This document shows positions 1-6,131 of a DNA stretch of 6,214 nt, one piece after another. Source of the DNA: an uncultured Oscillospiraceae bacterium (GTDB lineage Bacteria > Bacillota_A > Clostridia > Oscillospirales > Oscillospiraceae); the NCBI GenBank assembly GCA_947631215.1, contig CANRKN010000125.1:1-6214 (forward strand). Reading direction: 5' to 3'. Every line of letters starts with the position of its first letter. Within the stretch, counting starts at the first letter, position 1. The notes beneath the pieces were generated by a model, which saw nothing but the letters and a program-made list of their open reading frames with translations, was not told the DNA's origin and did not search any database. Made by a program: the position numbers and the translations under genes.

Positions 1-195
1 CAGCGCCGCGCTGGCGGGGGCATAGTCCTTCTCCGCCGCCTTGGTCAGCAGCTCCTCGCCCTTGGCGGCGTCGCCGCCCCCGATGGCCTCCATGGCCTCG
101 TCGTACAGCTCCTCGGGCTTTTGCCCGCAACCCGCGCACAGACTGAGCAGCATGGCTGCCGCCAGGAGCAATGCCAATACCTTCCGAAGCTTCAT
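1..195 (-). CDS. Putative lipoprotein, Sel1-type paralogue, truncated by the left window edge
   Basis: The first 65 codons are present and the frame stays open to base 1. The leader starts MKLRK, has a Leu/Ala-rich core and ends in LSLCAGCG. The Cys at residue 23, preceded by CAG, fits a signal peptidase II lipobox loosely: position -3 is Cys rather than the usual Leu. Cys20 is a poor lipidation candidate because Leu precedes it. The mature start (ELYDEAMEAIGGGD..KGEELLTKAAEKDYAPASAAL) lines up with the N-terminal helical pair of the neighbouring Sel1 protein (GLYKQGRSAFDAGD..SAFELFQAAAEAGDVKAAGML), so Sel1 or TPR-like repeats probably continue outside the window. GGGGAGG lies 8 nt upstream of the ATG, and only 18 nt separate this gene from the stop of the Sel1 gene. 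The product is expected on the outer face of the membrane; its partner is unknown. Confidence 0.85.
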   Translation of the reverse strand, partial: MKLRKVLALLLAAAMLLSLCAGCGQKPEELYDEAMEAIGGGDAAKGEELLTKAAEKDYAPASAAL

Positions 196-203
196 TTTAT
201 GTA

Positions 204-210
204 CCTCCCC
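204..210 (-). promoter_or_regulatory. Ribosome binding site of the lipoprotein gene
   Basis: GGGGAGG on the minus strand lies 8 nt before the ATG at 195, within the 18-nt gap between the Sel1 stop (214-216, TAA) and the lipoprotein start. The gap leaves no room for a promoter or terminator, which supports co-transcription. Confidence 0.82.
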
Positions 211-213
211 TGT

Positions 214-3117
214 TTACTCTTCGTTGAGTTGCTCCAGCGCCTGGGCGGCATCCTCGTCGCCCAGCGCAGCCGCCTTTTCAAGCAACTCCCGGCCCTTCGC
301 CTCGTCCTGCTCCACACCCTCGCCATACCAATACAGGGTCCCCAGCGCGAAGAGCGCAGGGGGCTCGCTCCATCCGGCCGCGGCGGTCAGGTATTCCACA
401 GCTTTGTCATAGTCCTTCTCCACGCCAAGTCCCGCGCAATAGCAGGTGCCCAAAGCGAACAGGGCGTCCGGGTCGTCGTCCTCCGCCGCGGCGGCAAGCA
501 GCTCCACGGCTTTGGCCTCATCCTTTTCCACGCCGTCGCCATAGAGATACATCATGCCCAGCGCATACTGCTCGCTGGTGGAAAGGTCGTCCTCCTCTTC
601 CCACTCCTGCAGCAGAGCGGCGGCCTGGGCATAGAGCTCCCCGGCCTTCGCCTCGTCCTGCTCCACGCCCTGGCCATCGGCGTACATGGAGGCCAGCCAT
701 ACCATGGCCTCGGTGTTTTCATCGTCCGCCTCCAGGGCCTTTTCGTACCACTCCACCGCCTGGGCGTCGTCGATATCCACCGCGCCGTAGCCGCGGTCAT
801 AGAGCTTGCCCACCAGCCACATGCCGTTGGATTCACCCGCGTCCGCGGCCTTTTGGGCCATCTCCAGGGCCTTGGCGGCGTCCCGCTCCACGCCCTTGCC
901 GTAAAGGTAGAACTCCGCCAGGTTAGCCATCGCCAGCCCGTTGCCCAGTTCCGCCGCCTGGCTGTAGAGCTCAAAGGCTCTGGCCTTATCCTTCTCCACG
1001 CCCTCGCCATGGCTGTACATATAGCCCAGGCTCACCATGGCGCTGGCGTTGCCCAAGTCCATTGCCTGGGTGTAATACTCTATGGCCTTGTCGTAGTCCT
1101 GCTCCACACCCTCGCCGTCACGGTACATATAGCCCAGGTTTATCATGGCCCTGCTATTGCCCGCGTCCGCGGCTTGGGTATAGAGCTCAATAGCCTTGTC
1201 ATAGTCCTGCTCCACGCCCTGGCCGAGCTCGTACATATTGCCCAGGTTGTTGACGGCCGTGCTGTTGCCCAGCTCCGCCGCCTGGCTGTAGAGTTCAAAG
1301 GCCTTCTCATCATCCTGTTCCACGCCCTCGCCATAGCTGTACATATAGCCCAGGCTCACCATTGCGTCAGCGCTGCCCAGGTCTATCGCCTGGGTGTAAT
1401 ACTCCACGGCCTTGTCGTAGTCCTGCTCTACGCCCTTGCCATGCTCATACATCCAGCCCAGGTTGTTCGCGGCGTCGGCGTTGCCCAGGTCCATCGCACG
1501 GGTATAATACTCCACGGCCTTGTCATAGTCCTGCTCCGTGCCGGTGCCGTTTTTATAGAACACGCCGACGTTATAGGCGGCCACGCCCCGTATCTCGTTG
1601 TCGCCCGCGCCCGCCGCGGCCTTCTCCGCCCACTGGAAGGCTTTAGCGTAGTCCTGTTCCACGCCATTGCCGTAATAATACATCTCGCAGAGATACTCCC
1701 CGGCGAGGGCGCTGCTCAGCGCCGCCGCGGCCTCGAAACACTCCAACGCTTTGGCCTGATCCTGCTCCACGCCGTCGGCAAAAAAGTACATGTTGCCCAG
1801 GTTCACCATCGCGTAGGAATCCTGCCGCTCCGCCCCCAGAGTGAACCACTCCAGCGCTTTGGCGTAATCCTGCTCCACGCCCTCGCCGGAATAATACATA
1901 CACCCCAGATTGTTCGGCGCATGCATGTCCCCGTTGTCGGACGCCCGGGTCAAAAGCTCCAGAGCCTTGTTATAGTCCGGCTCCGTGCCCCGGCCCAGAA
2001 GATACATCGTGCCCAAAAGGCGCTGGAGCGTGGCGTCGCCAAGCTCGTCGTCGGCGGAGAGGATATCGAAGGCCTGACCGTACAGCTCCTCTGCCTTTGC
2101 CTCGTCCTTCTCCACGCCCCGGCCATCCGCATAGAGGCCGCCCAGCCTGTACATGGCCTCAACGTTGTCCTCGTCCGCGGCCTTTTCATACCATTTTGCC
2201 GCCTCGGCATAGTCCACATCCACCACGCCGTAGCCCTCTGCGTAGAATTCGCCTACGAACTCCATGCCGCCGGAGGCGCCGGCCTCTGCCGCCTGCCGGC
2301 TCAGCTCCAGCGTTTTGGCCCAGTCACGCTCCACGCCCTCGCCGCGGAAGTACATCACGGCCAGGTTATTGATGGCGATCGCTTCGCCCAGGTCCGCCGC
2401 GATCTCATAGAGCTCCACGGCCCTGTCCACATCTTTCTCCACGCCCACGCCGTTTCCGACCATATAGCCCAGCTCCAAAGCCGCCCAGGCCCGGTACTCA
2501 TCCTGGGGCGACTCGTCCACCACTTGCTGGTAAAGGCGCGCGGCCTCGTCATAGTCCTGTTCCACACCGGTGCCCTCCCGGTACATGTCGGCGAGCCTGT
2601 AAAGGCCGTAATAGTTCCCCAGGTCAACACCTCTCTGATAGAGCTCCGCCGCCTTGGCGCTGTCCTGCTCCACGCCTTCGCCCAGCTCGTACATCTGGCC
2701 CAGATTCAGCACGGACGTGATATCGTCCTGCTCCACGGCCTTTTCAAACCACTGCCGGGCAAGCTCCGGGTTTTTCTCCGTTCCCTCGCCGGTGATATAC
2801 ATATTCCCCAGCAGCCCCTGGGCGTAGGCGTCGCCCTGCTCCGCGCCCTGGATGGCCCACTGGAAGGCCAGCTCCGGGTCCGCCTCTGTGCCCTCGCCGT
2901 CGAGATACATGTACGCCAGCATACCGGCGGCCTTGACGTCGCCGGCCTCCGCCGCGGCCTGAAAGAGCTCAAACGCGCTTTCCATGTCGCCCGCGTCAAA
3001 GGCGCTCCGTCCTTGCTTATAAAGCCCGGCGGGGTCCTCCGACGCCAATGCCGCTGGACCCAGGCTCAACACCATGGCCGCAGCCAGGATAAATGCCAAT
3101 ATCTTCTTGATGCTCAT
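214..3117 (-). CDS. Secreted giant Sel1-like repeat protein (24 repeats)
   Basis: The product is about 967 residues. A signal peptide (MSIKK, a hydrophobic core, then PAALA/SED, cleavage near residue 25) is followed by a TPR-like N-terminal helical pair (about 26-62), 24 Sel1-like repeats (63-956) and a short capping helix (957-967). The repeats follow the pattern A..NLG.MY..GEGVEQDYDKA.E.Y.QAA.LGN; fifteen are exactly 36 residues and the others carry loop insertions up to 44. Sel1 repeats form alpha-alpha solenoids that bind other proteins, so a scaffold or binding role is expected; no enzymatic domain is present. The repeats are very acidic. Only five cysteines occur (406, 460, 477, 892, 894), without the paired-Cys pattern of Helicobacter Hcp proteins. 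I chose ATG 3117 rather than ATG 3153 because GGAAAGGAG sits 8 nt upstream and the signal peptide starts there; the longer form adds a hydrophilic 12-residue extension before it. No lipobox, sortase signal or wall-binding domain is visible. Confidence 0.93.
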   Translation of the reverse strand: MSIKKILAFILAAAMVLSLGPAALASEDPAGLYKQGRSAFDAGDMESAFELFQAAAEAGDVKAAGMLAYMYLDGEGTEADPELAFQWAIQGAEQGDAYAQGLLGNMYITGEGTEKNPELARQWFEKAVEQDDITSVLNLGQMYELGEGVEQDSAKAAELYQRGVDLGNYYGLYRLADMYREGTGVEQDYDEAARLYQQVVDESPQDEYRAWAALELGYMVGNGVGVEKDVDRAVELYEIAADLGEAIAINNLAVMYFRGEGVERDWAKTLELSRQAAEAGASGGMEFVGEFYAEGYGVVDVDYAEAAKWYEKAADEDNVEAMYRLGGLYADGRGVEKDEAKAEELYGQAFDILSADDELGDATLQRLLGTMYLLGRGTEPDYNKALELLTRASDNGDMHAPNNLGCMYYSGEGVEQDYAKALEWFTLGAERQDSYAMVNLGNMYFFADGVEQDQAKALECFEAAAALSSALAGEYLCEMYYYGNGVEQDYAKAFQWAEKAAAGAGDNEIRGVAAYNVGVFYKNGTGTEQDYDKAVEYYTRAMDLGNADAANNLGWMYEHGKGVEQDYDKAVEYYTQAIDLGSADAMVSLGYMYSYGEGVEQDDEKAFELYSQAAELGNSTAVNNLGNMYELGQGVEQDYDKAIELYTQAADAGNSRAMINLGYMYRDGEGVEQDYDKAIEYYTQAMDLGNASAMVSLGYMYSHGEGVEKDKARAFELYSQAAELGNGLAMANLAEFYLYGKGVERDAAKALEMAQKAADAGESNGMWLVGKLYDRGYGAVDIDDAQAVEWYEKALEADDENTEAMVWLASMYADGQGVEQDEAKAGELYAQAAALLQEWEEEDDLSTSEQYALGMMYLYGDGVEKDEAKAVELLAAAAEDDDPDALFALGTCYCAGLGVEKDYDKAVEYLTAAAGWSEPPALFALGTLYWYGEGVEQDEAKGRELLEKAAALGDEDAAQALEQLNEE
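466..933 (-). repeat. Four-repeat superblock, copy 2 (Sel1 repeats 19-22)
   Basis: Residues 729-884 of the Sel1 protein. It mirrors copy 1 with GYGAVDIDDAQAVEWYEKA, MYADGQGVEQDEAKAGELYAQA plus a long acidic loop (EWEEEDDL), and LGMMYLYGDG. The matching length irregularities show block duplication rather than chance similarity between neighbouring repeats. Confidence 0.85.
934..1473 (-). repeat. 324-bp-offset direct repeat inside the Sel1 array
   Basis: Repeats 14-15 (1258-1473) and 17-18 (934-1149) match at an offset of exactly 324 bp, three Sel1 units. For example, the DNA at 1001-1080 and 1325-1404 differs at only about ten positions. At protein level 55 of 72 residues are identical by hand count, with AMVSLGYMYS and AFELYSQAAELGN shared. 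Repeat 16 (1150-1257) sits between the copies. Confidence 0.85.
1921..2376 (-). repeat. Four-repeat superblock, copy 1 (Sel1 repeats 6-9)
   Basis: Residues 248-399 of the Sel1 protein. The block has a GYGVVDVDYAEAAKWYEKA variant in its second repeat, LYADGRGVEKDEAKAEELYGQA with a long acidic loop (SADDELGD) in its third, and LGTMYLLGRG in its fourth. The same order of irregular repeats recurs at 466-933. Confidence 0.85.
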
Positions 3118-3125
3118 CGTCTGTT

Positions 3126-3134
3126 CTCCTTTCC
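3126..3134 (-). promoter_or_regulatory. Ribosome binding site deciding the Sel1 gene start
   Basis: GGAAAGGAG on the minus strand lies 8 nt before the ATG at 3117, in the 32-nt gap after the surface-protein stop. It supports the ATG at 3117 over the in-frame ATG at 3153, which overlaps the upstream stop codon (ATGA) and would put a non-signal extension in front of the signal peptide. Confidence 0.82.
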
Positions 3135-3149
3135 ATTTCATCCGTTCCG

Positions 3150-6131
3150 TCATCTTCTCGCCCGCCGCCGCAGGGTCACCGCTATGAGGGCCGCGCCGCA
3201 GCCCAGCAGCATCAGCGCCCAGGGCGCCAATGCCGTCTCATCCCCGGTCTTGGGGCTGGCCGCGCCGGGGGCCGCCGTGGCCGCAGCTGCCGGGGCAGCC
3301 GTCGCGGTCGGGACCGCTGTGGGCGCCGCTGTCGTGGTGGGCTCAGGCGTCACCGTGGGCTCCGCCGTGGGCGTGGGGGCTGCCGTGGGCTCGGGCGCCG
3401 CCGTAGGCGCGGGAGTGGGGGTGGGCGTCGTACCGCCCGCGGGGGCCTTCACGGTGAAGGATACCTTCTCCGCCGCCGGGTCCGGGATCAACTCAAGATA
3501 GTTGGAGTGTTCCTCCACGCTCTCGATGCCCACCATGTCGGTAATGTCGCGGGCAAGGCGCAGCGAGCCCGCCGTGTTTCTGATGCATAAATAGTCAGAC
3601 ACGACCATCCATGCATTATAGGTATCGGAATTAAAAGGCTCTCTCCAATTGCCATCATAACCGCCGATGGATAGATCCCGATAACCGGGATTATTTACGG
3701 TCACCTCCACCCAATGGGCCGGCGTGTCATAGGTCTCAGTCTTGAGGCCCACTTCGCCGTTTTTAAGCGGATAGATGTACCACCAGTCATATATCTCGCT
3801 GCCGTGCTCACCGTAGGACGCATCAGTCCACACCATGTCATAGGCCGGGTCGCTGTAGAACGACACATCGCACCGGGAAAGGAGCCACCCGCCCTCCGGC
3901 GGGATGACGTCCCCGTCGGTGAGGATGGGGCCCCTGTCGCTGCCGTAGGGGTCCGCCGCCAGCAGGGCGTCCGGGTCATCAACGGAGAGGGTGACCGAGG
4001 TGATCTTTTCGATACGCACCGTCACGCTGTCCACGCCCTTTTCCGCCGCCGCGTCTGCGTTCACGTGGTAGCGGAGCATATCCGACCCGTCCTCGTTCTC
4101 GTCGATATAGCCCGCGGTCACCTCAGTGTTTTCATCCACAGGCACCACGGTATAGCCGGGCTTTACATAGACGCGGAAGTAGTTTTCATCGTATCTGTTC
4201 ATCACGTACGCGGAGGCCCGGATGAGCGCGTCCGTCTCGCCGGTGACGTTGACCTTGATGCTGCCGGGCGCCAGGGTGAACTCGATGACGCCGTTCTCGC
4301 CGTGAAGAGTGTACTTGCCGCCGCCCAGGTCCGTGGCCGTGCCGGTCTTTATCAGGGGCTCCACGCCCTCCGGCGCCTCGCTCAGGTCCAGGGTGACGCC
4401 GCCAGCGTCCTCCGCCGCGTAGAATATATTCTCGTCGTCGGCATGGCTGTAGATGTGCCGGTTGCGGGCGCAGTCAGCCAGCCGCCAGGTGAAGTCGGCA
4501 TATGTATGAGAGATAACCTTCGTCCACGTGGGCGTGTCCGGGTTGGGGGACACGGTCACATTAAGCTCCGTCAGCGTGGGGTCGGTGATCTTGAAGACAT
4601 ACCGGTGATAGATGGGCGTGTCCGGCTCATAGCGGTTGTCGAACTTATAGCGCTGTTCGGTGATCTCCACGCCCGCGTCGGGGAATTCGACCACGTACTC
4701 CGCCGGGACCACGATGCGGCCGCTGCCGCCCTCTATCAGCGCCCCGTCTGTAAGGGGCGCGTCATATTCCTGGTCGATATCCGTGGGGTCGGAGGCAAGA
4801 AGCACGTTCTCCCCCGTCACCTTCAGCACCGGCGTCGCCGGGGCCACGGGCAGGGGGCCTACCGTCACGGGACCGGTCAGGGACTTCTCATCCGCCGCCG
4901 GCGTCAGAAGCGCGCCGTCGGCGCCGTACCAGCCATAACCGTAGGCCGGCAGGTCATTCACCGTCAGGGCCGACTCTATCGGGTAGCCGAGAATGTCGAT
5001 GCCGCCGCAGCTCACGGCGCCGCTCACGCCGGCATAGGCGCCGCCGGACAGAGACGCGGAGCCATCCTCCCCTATCAGCAGGCCGACGCCCTCCGTACCG
5101 GTGACGCTGCCGCCCGTGACCGTCGTATCGCCAATGCTCATGACGCCGGCGTCGCCGCCGCTGATCTCGCCGCCGGTGAGCACCAGGCCGCTATAGGCCA
5201 TGACCCCGATGCTTATGTCCATGCCGCCCCCGCCCTTGCCGCTGATGCTGCCGCCGTTGATAGTAGGTCTGTTATCGCCCGTACAGGCGATGCCGGCTAA
5301 ACCGCCGGAGATGTCGCCGCCGTTCACCGTCAGGCTGTCCGCGTCCGTGACGGCGAGGCCGCCGTTTTCACCGTAGATCACGCCGCCGTTGATGGTCGTA
5401 TCGCCGCCATCGCAATAGATACCGCTATTGAGCCCGCGCATCGTGCCGCCGTTCACCGTGAGAAGACCGGCGGTGATACGGATCGCGCCCATTTTGTCGT
5501 TTGCGCCGTCGCCCGCATCCTGGACCGTACCGCTGGCCACGGTCAGCGCACCGCCGTCCACACGGATACAGACCGTCGTCAGCGTGTATTCCCCGCCGGC
5601 AAAGGTGATGGAGGCGCCCGCCGGGACGGTAAGTATATCCTGGGCCGTCACGTCCGCCAGCAGGGTCACCGTGGCCGTGCCGGCCTGGGTGGCCGCCGCC
5701 CATGCCTCGTCAATAGTGGCATAGTCCCGGCTCTCGCCGCCCGCCGTGATCCGCACCCCGGCGTCCAAAGACGCGGCTTCGGCCACAGGCTCTTCCGTGG
5801 TCTCGGGCTCATCCGTGACCGCGGGGGCGTCTGTGGCCTCCGGTTCTGTTGTTGCCTCCGGCTCTGCCGTTTGCTCTGGTTCGCTCGTCGTCTCCGGTTC
5901 GCTCGTCGTCTCCGGTTCGCTCGTTGTCTCCGGCTCCGCCGTTGTCTCCGGTTCGTCCGTTGTCTCCGGTTCCGCCGTTTGCTCCGGTTCGCTCGTCGTC
6001 TCTGCCGGCGCCGCAGTCGCCTCGGGTCCCGCCGTTTCCTCCGGCTCCGCCGCCAGCGCCGGCATGACCGCGCCCAGTACAAGCGCCGCCGTCAGGGCCA
6101 GCGCCAGAAAGTATTTCACGCTCCGTTTCAT
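3150..6131 (-). CDS. Sortase-anchored (SPKTG) multidomain surface protein with beta-helix-like repeats
   Basis: This 993-residue protein is predicted to be exported and covalently attached to the peptidoglycan. In order it shows: a signal peptide (KR start, hydrophobic core, ALA/A cleavage near residues 27-28); twelve ETTSEP-type hexapeptides (44-115); a YATIDEAWAAA...VTLLADV segment (about 137-162) of the kind that opens pectate-lyase-like repeats in Firmicute surface proteins; about eight glycine-rich coils with LTVNGG/INGG/LTGG motifs (about 183-375); beta-rich, Ig-like-looking sequence (about 420-895) with one module present twice (434-531 and 712-815); a Pro/Thr/Ala stalk (900-957); and SPKTGD (959-964), a hydrophobic helix (about 967-987) and an RRRARR tail. 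The start is supported by AGGAGGT 5 nt upstream and the signal peptide directly after it. I see no catalytic motif. An adhesin or carbohydrate-binding role is plausible, but the ligand is unknown. The gene lies 32 nt upstream of the Sel1-repeat gene, probably in one operon. Confidence 0.93.
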   Translation of the reverse strand: MKRSVKYFLALALTAALVLGAVMPALAAEPEETAGPEATAAPAETTSEPEQTAEPETTDEPETTAEPETTSEPETTSEPETTSEPEQTAEPEATTEPEATDAPAVTDEPETTEEPVAEAASLDAGVRITAGGESRDYATIDEAWAAATQAGTATVTLLADVTAQDILTVPAGASITFAGGEYTLTTVCIRVDGGALTVASGTVQDAGDGANDKMGAIRITAGLLTVNGGTMRGLNSGIYCDGGDTTINGGVIYGENGGLAVTDADSLTVNGGDISGGLAGIACTGDNRPTINGGSISGKGGGGMDISIGVMAYSGLVLTGGEISGGDAGVMSIGDTTVTGGSVTGTEGVGLLIGEDGSASLSGGAYAGVSGAVSCGGIDILGYPIESALTVNDLPAYGYGWYGADGALLTPAADEKSLTGPVTVGPLPVAPATPVLKVTGENVLLASDPTDIDQEYDAPLTDGALIEGGSGRIVVPAEYVVEFPDAGVEITEQRYKFDNRYEPDTPIYHRYVFKITDPTLTELNVTVSPNPDTPTWTKVISHTYADFTWRLADCARNRHIYSHADDENIFYAAEDAGGVTLDLSEAPEGVEPLIKTGTATDLGGGKYTLHGENGVIEFTLAPGSIKVNVTGETDALIRASAYVMNRYDENYFRVYVKPGYTVVPVDENTEVTAGYIDENEDGSDMLRYHVNADAAAEKGVDSVTVRIEKITSVTLSVDDPDALLAADPYGSDRGPILTDGDVIPPEGGWLLSRCDVSFYSDPAYDMVWTDASYGEHGSEIYDWWYIYPLKNGEVGLKTETYDTPAHWVEVTVNNPGYRDLSIGGYDGNWREPFNSDTYNAWMVVSDYLCIRNTAGSLRLARDITDMVGIESVEEHSNYLELIPDPAAEKVSFTVKAPAGGTTPTPTPAPTAAPEPTAAPTPTAEPTVTPEPTTTAAPTAVPTATAAPAAAATAAPGAASPKTGDETALAPWALMLLGCGAALIAVTLRRRARR
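3153..3257 (-). other. C-terminal cell-wall sorting signal (SPKTG)
   Basis: SPKTGD (residues 959-964) is followed by a hydrophobic stretch (about 967-987, ALAPWALMLLGCGAALIAV) and the tail RRRARR, the standard three-part layout of a sortase substrate. The motif has Ser in place of the Leu of LPXTG. An (S/P)PXTG motif is the known target of Clostridioides difficile sortase B, so a sortase with that preference is expected elsewhere in the genome. Confidence 0.88.
3261..3434 (-). repeat. Pro/Thr/Ala-rich wall-spanning stalk
   Basis: Residues 900-957 of the surface protein are almost only Pro, Thr, Ala and a few Glu (TPTPTPAPTAAPEP and similar). This composition just before a sorting signal is typical of the segment that crosses the peptidoglycan in sortase substrates. 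Confidence 0.85.
3687..3998 (-). repeat. Duplicated beta-rich module, copy B
   Basis: Residues 712-815 of the surface protein. LLAADP, LTDG 10 residues later, a VSF strand, an aromatic WWYIYPL strand and a closing VTVNNP parallel copy A. The copies are separated by about 180 residues of different sequence, so this is an old duplication or shuffling of an Ig-like or related beta-sandwich. The fold name is a guess. Confidence 0.6.
4539..4832 (-). repeat. Duplicated beta-rich module, copy A
   Basis: Residues 434-531 of the surface protein. Landmarks are LLASDP, LTDG 12 residues later, a VEF strand, an aromatic YVFKI strand and a closing VTVSPNP. These occur in the same order as in copy B at 3687-3998, although overall identity is low. 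Confidence 0.6.
5007..5585 (-). repeat. Glycine-rich beta-helix-like coil array (about 8 coils)
   Basis: Residues about 183-375 of the surface protein repeat every 19-27 residues with a core such as LTVNGGxxxG, TINGGxIxG or LTGGEISG, followed by a Gly-rich turn and a short hydrophobic strand (SGIYC, GLAVT, AGIAC, AGVMS). The period and NGG turns resemble right-handed parallel beta-helices found in Firmicute surface and carbohydrate-binding proteins. The fold is inferred from the pattern; no Asp/Arg/Lys catalytic cluster of a pectate lyase stands out. Confidence 0.75.
5787..6002 (-). repeat. 18-bp tandem repeat, 12 units, encoding ETTSEP-type hexapeptides
   Basis: Twelve in-frame 18-bp units encode residues 44-115 of the surface protein. 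The amino-acid units read ETTSEP, EQTAEP, ETTDEP, ETTAEP, three ETTSEP in a row, EQTAEP, EATTEP, EATDAP, AVTDEP and ETTEEP. The three consecutive ETTSEP units (5877-5930) are almost identical in DNA. The tract should form an extended, acidic, flexible linker after the signal peptide, and every whole-unit gain or loss keeps the frame. Confidence 0.9.

Larger units (their letters stand above)
250..2931 (-). repeat. Array of 24 Sel1-like repeats (about 108 bp each)
   Basis: The repeats run without a break through codons 63-956 of the Sel1 protein. Fifteen are exactly 36 codons. Longer ones are repeats 4 (39), 5 (38), 7 (37), 8 (42), 9 (37), 12 (41), 20 (39), 21 (44) and 22 (37). The most conserved core is GEGVEQDYDKA. 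Repeats 13-18 (934-1581) are the most alike and form the youngest-looking part; both ends are more diverged. Confidence 0.93.

Noticed and set aside
250..2931. A Helicobacter Hcp-type (cysteine-rich) Sel1 protein or beta-lactamase-like activity
   Set aside because: Hcp proteins carry a regular Cys pair in each repeat. Only five scattered cysteines occur here, so the similarity is limited to the general Sel1 fold.
3118..3153. A longer start of the Sel1 gene at ATG 3153, overlapping the upstream stop as ATGA
   Set aside because: Stop-start overlaps can support translational coupling, but here the extension (MTERMKWKGEQT) is hydrophilic and precedes a proper signal peptide, and a strong Shine-Dalgarno sits 8 nt before ATG 3117.
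121..3501. A very long plus-strand open frame (over 1100 codons) opposite the whole Sel1 gene and part of the surface protein gene
   Set aside because: It is aligned codon-on-codon with the Sel1 frame and stays open because that gene uses essentially no TTA, CTA or TCA codons, as expected at high GC. Its translation simply mirrors the 36-residue repeat (LLHALA.HIAQV...), it has no credible start or ribosome binding site, and the minus-strand genes have signal peptides and known repeats.
3714..5300. A plus-strand open frame of over 500 codons opposite the surface protein gene
   Set aside because: It is again codon-aligned with the real gene and explained by scarcity of TTA, CTA and TCA codons. 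It crosses the sense strand's repeat domains and has no recognisable domain or start signal of its own.
5787..6002. A CRISPR-like repeat array
   Set aside because: Units are contiguous 18-bp coding repeats without unique spacers, in frame with a secreted protein.
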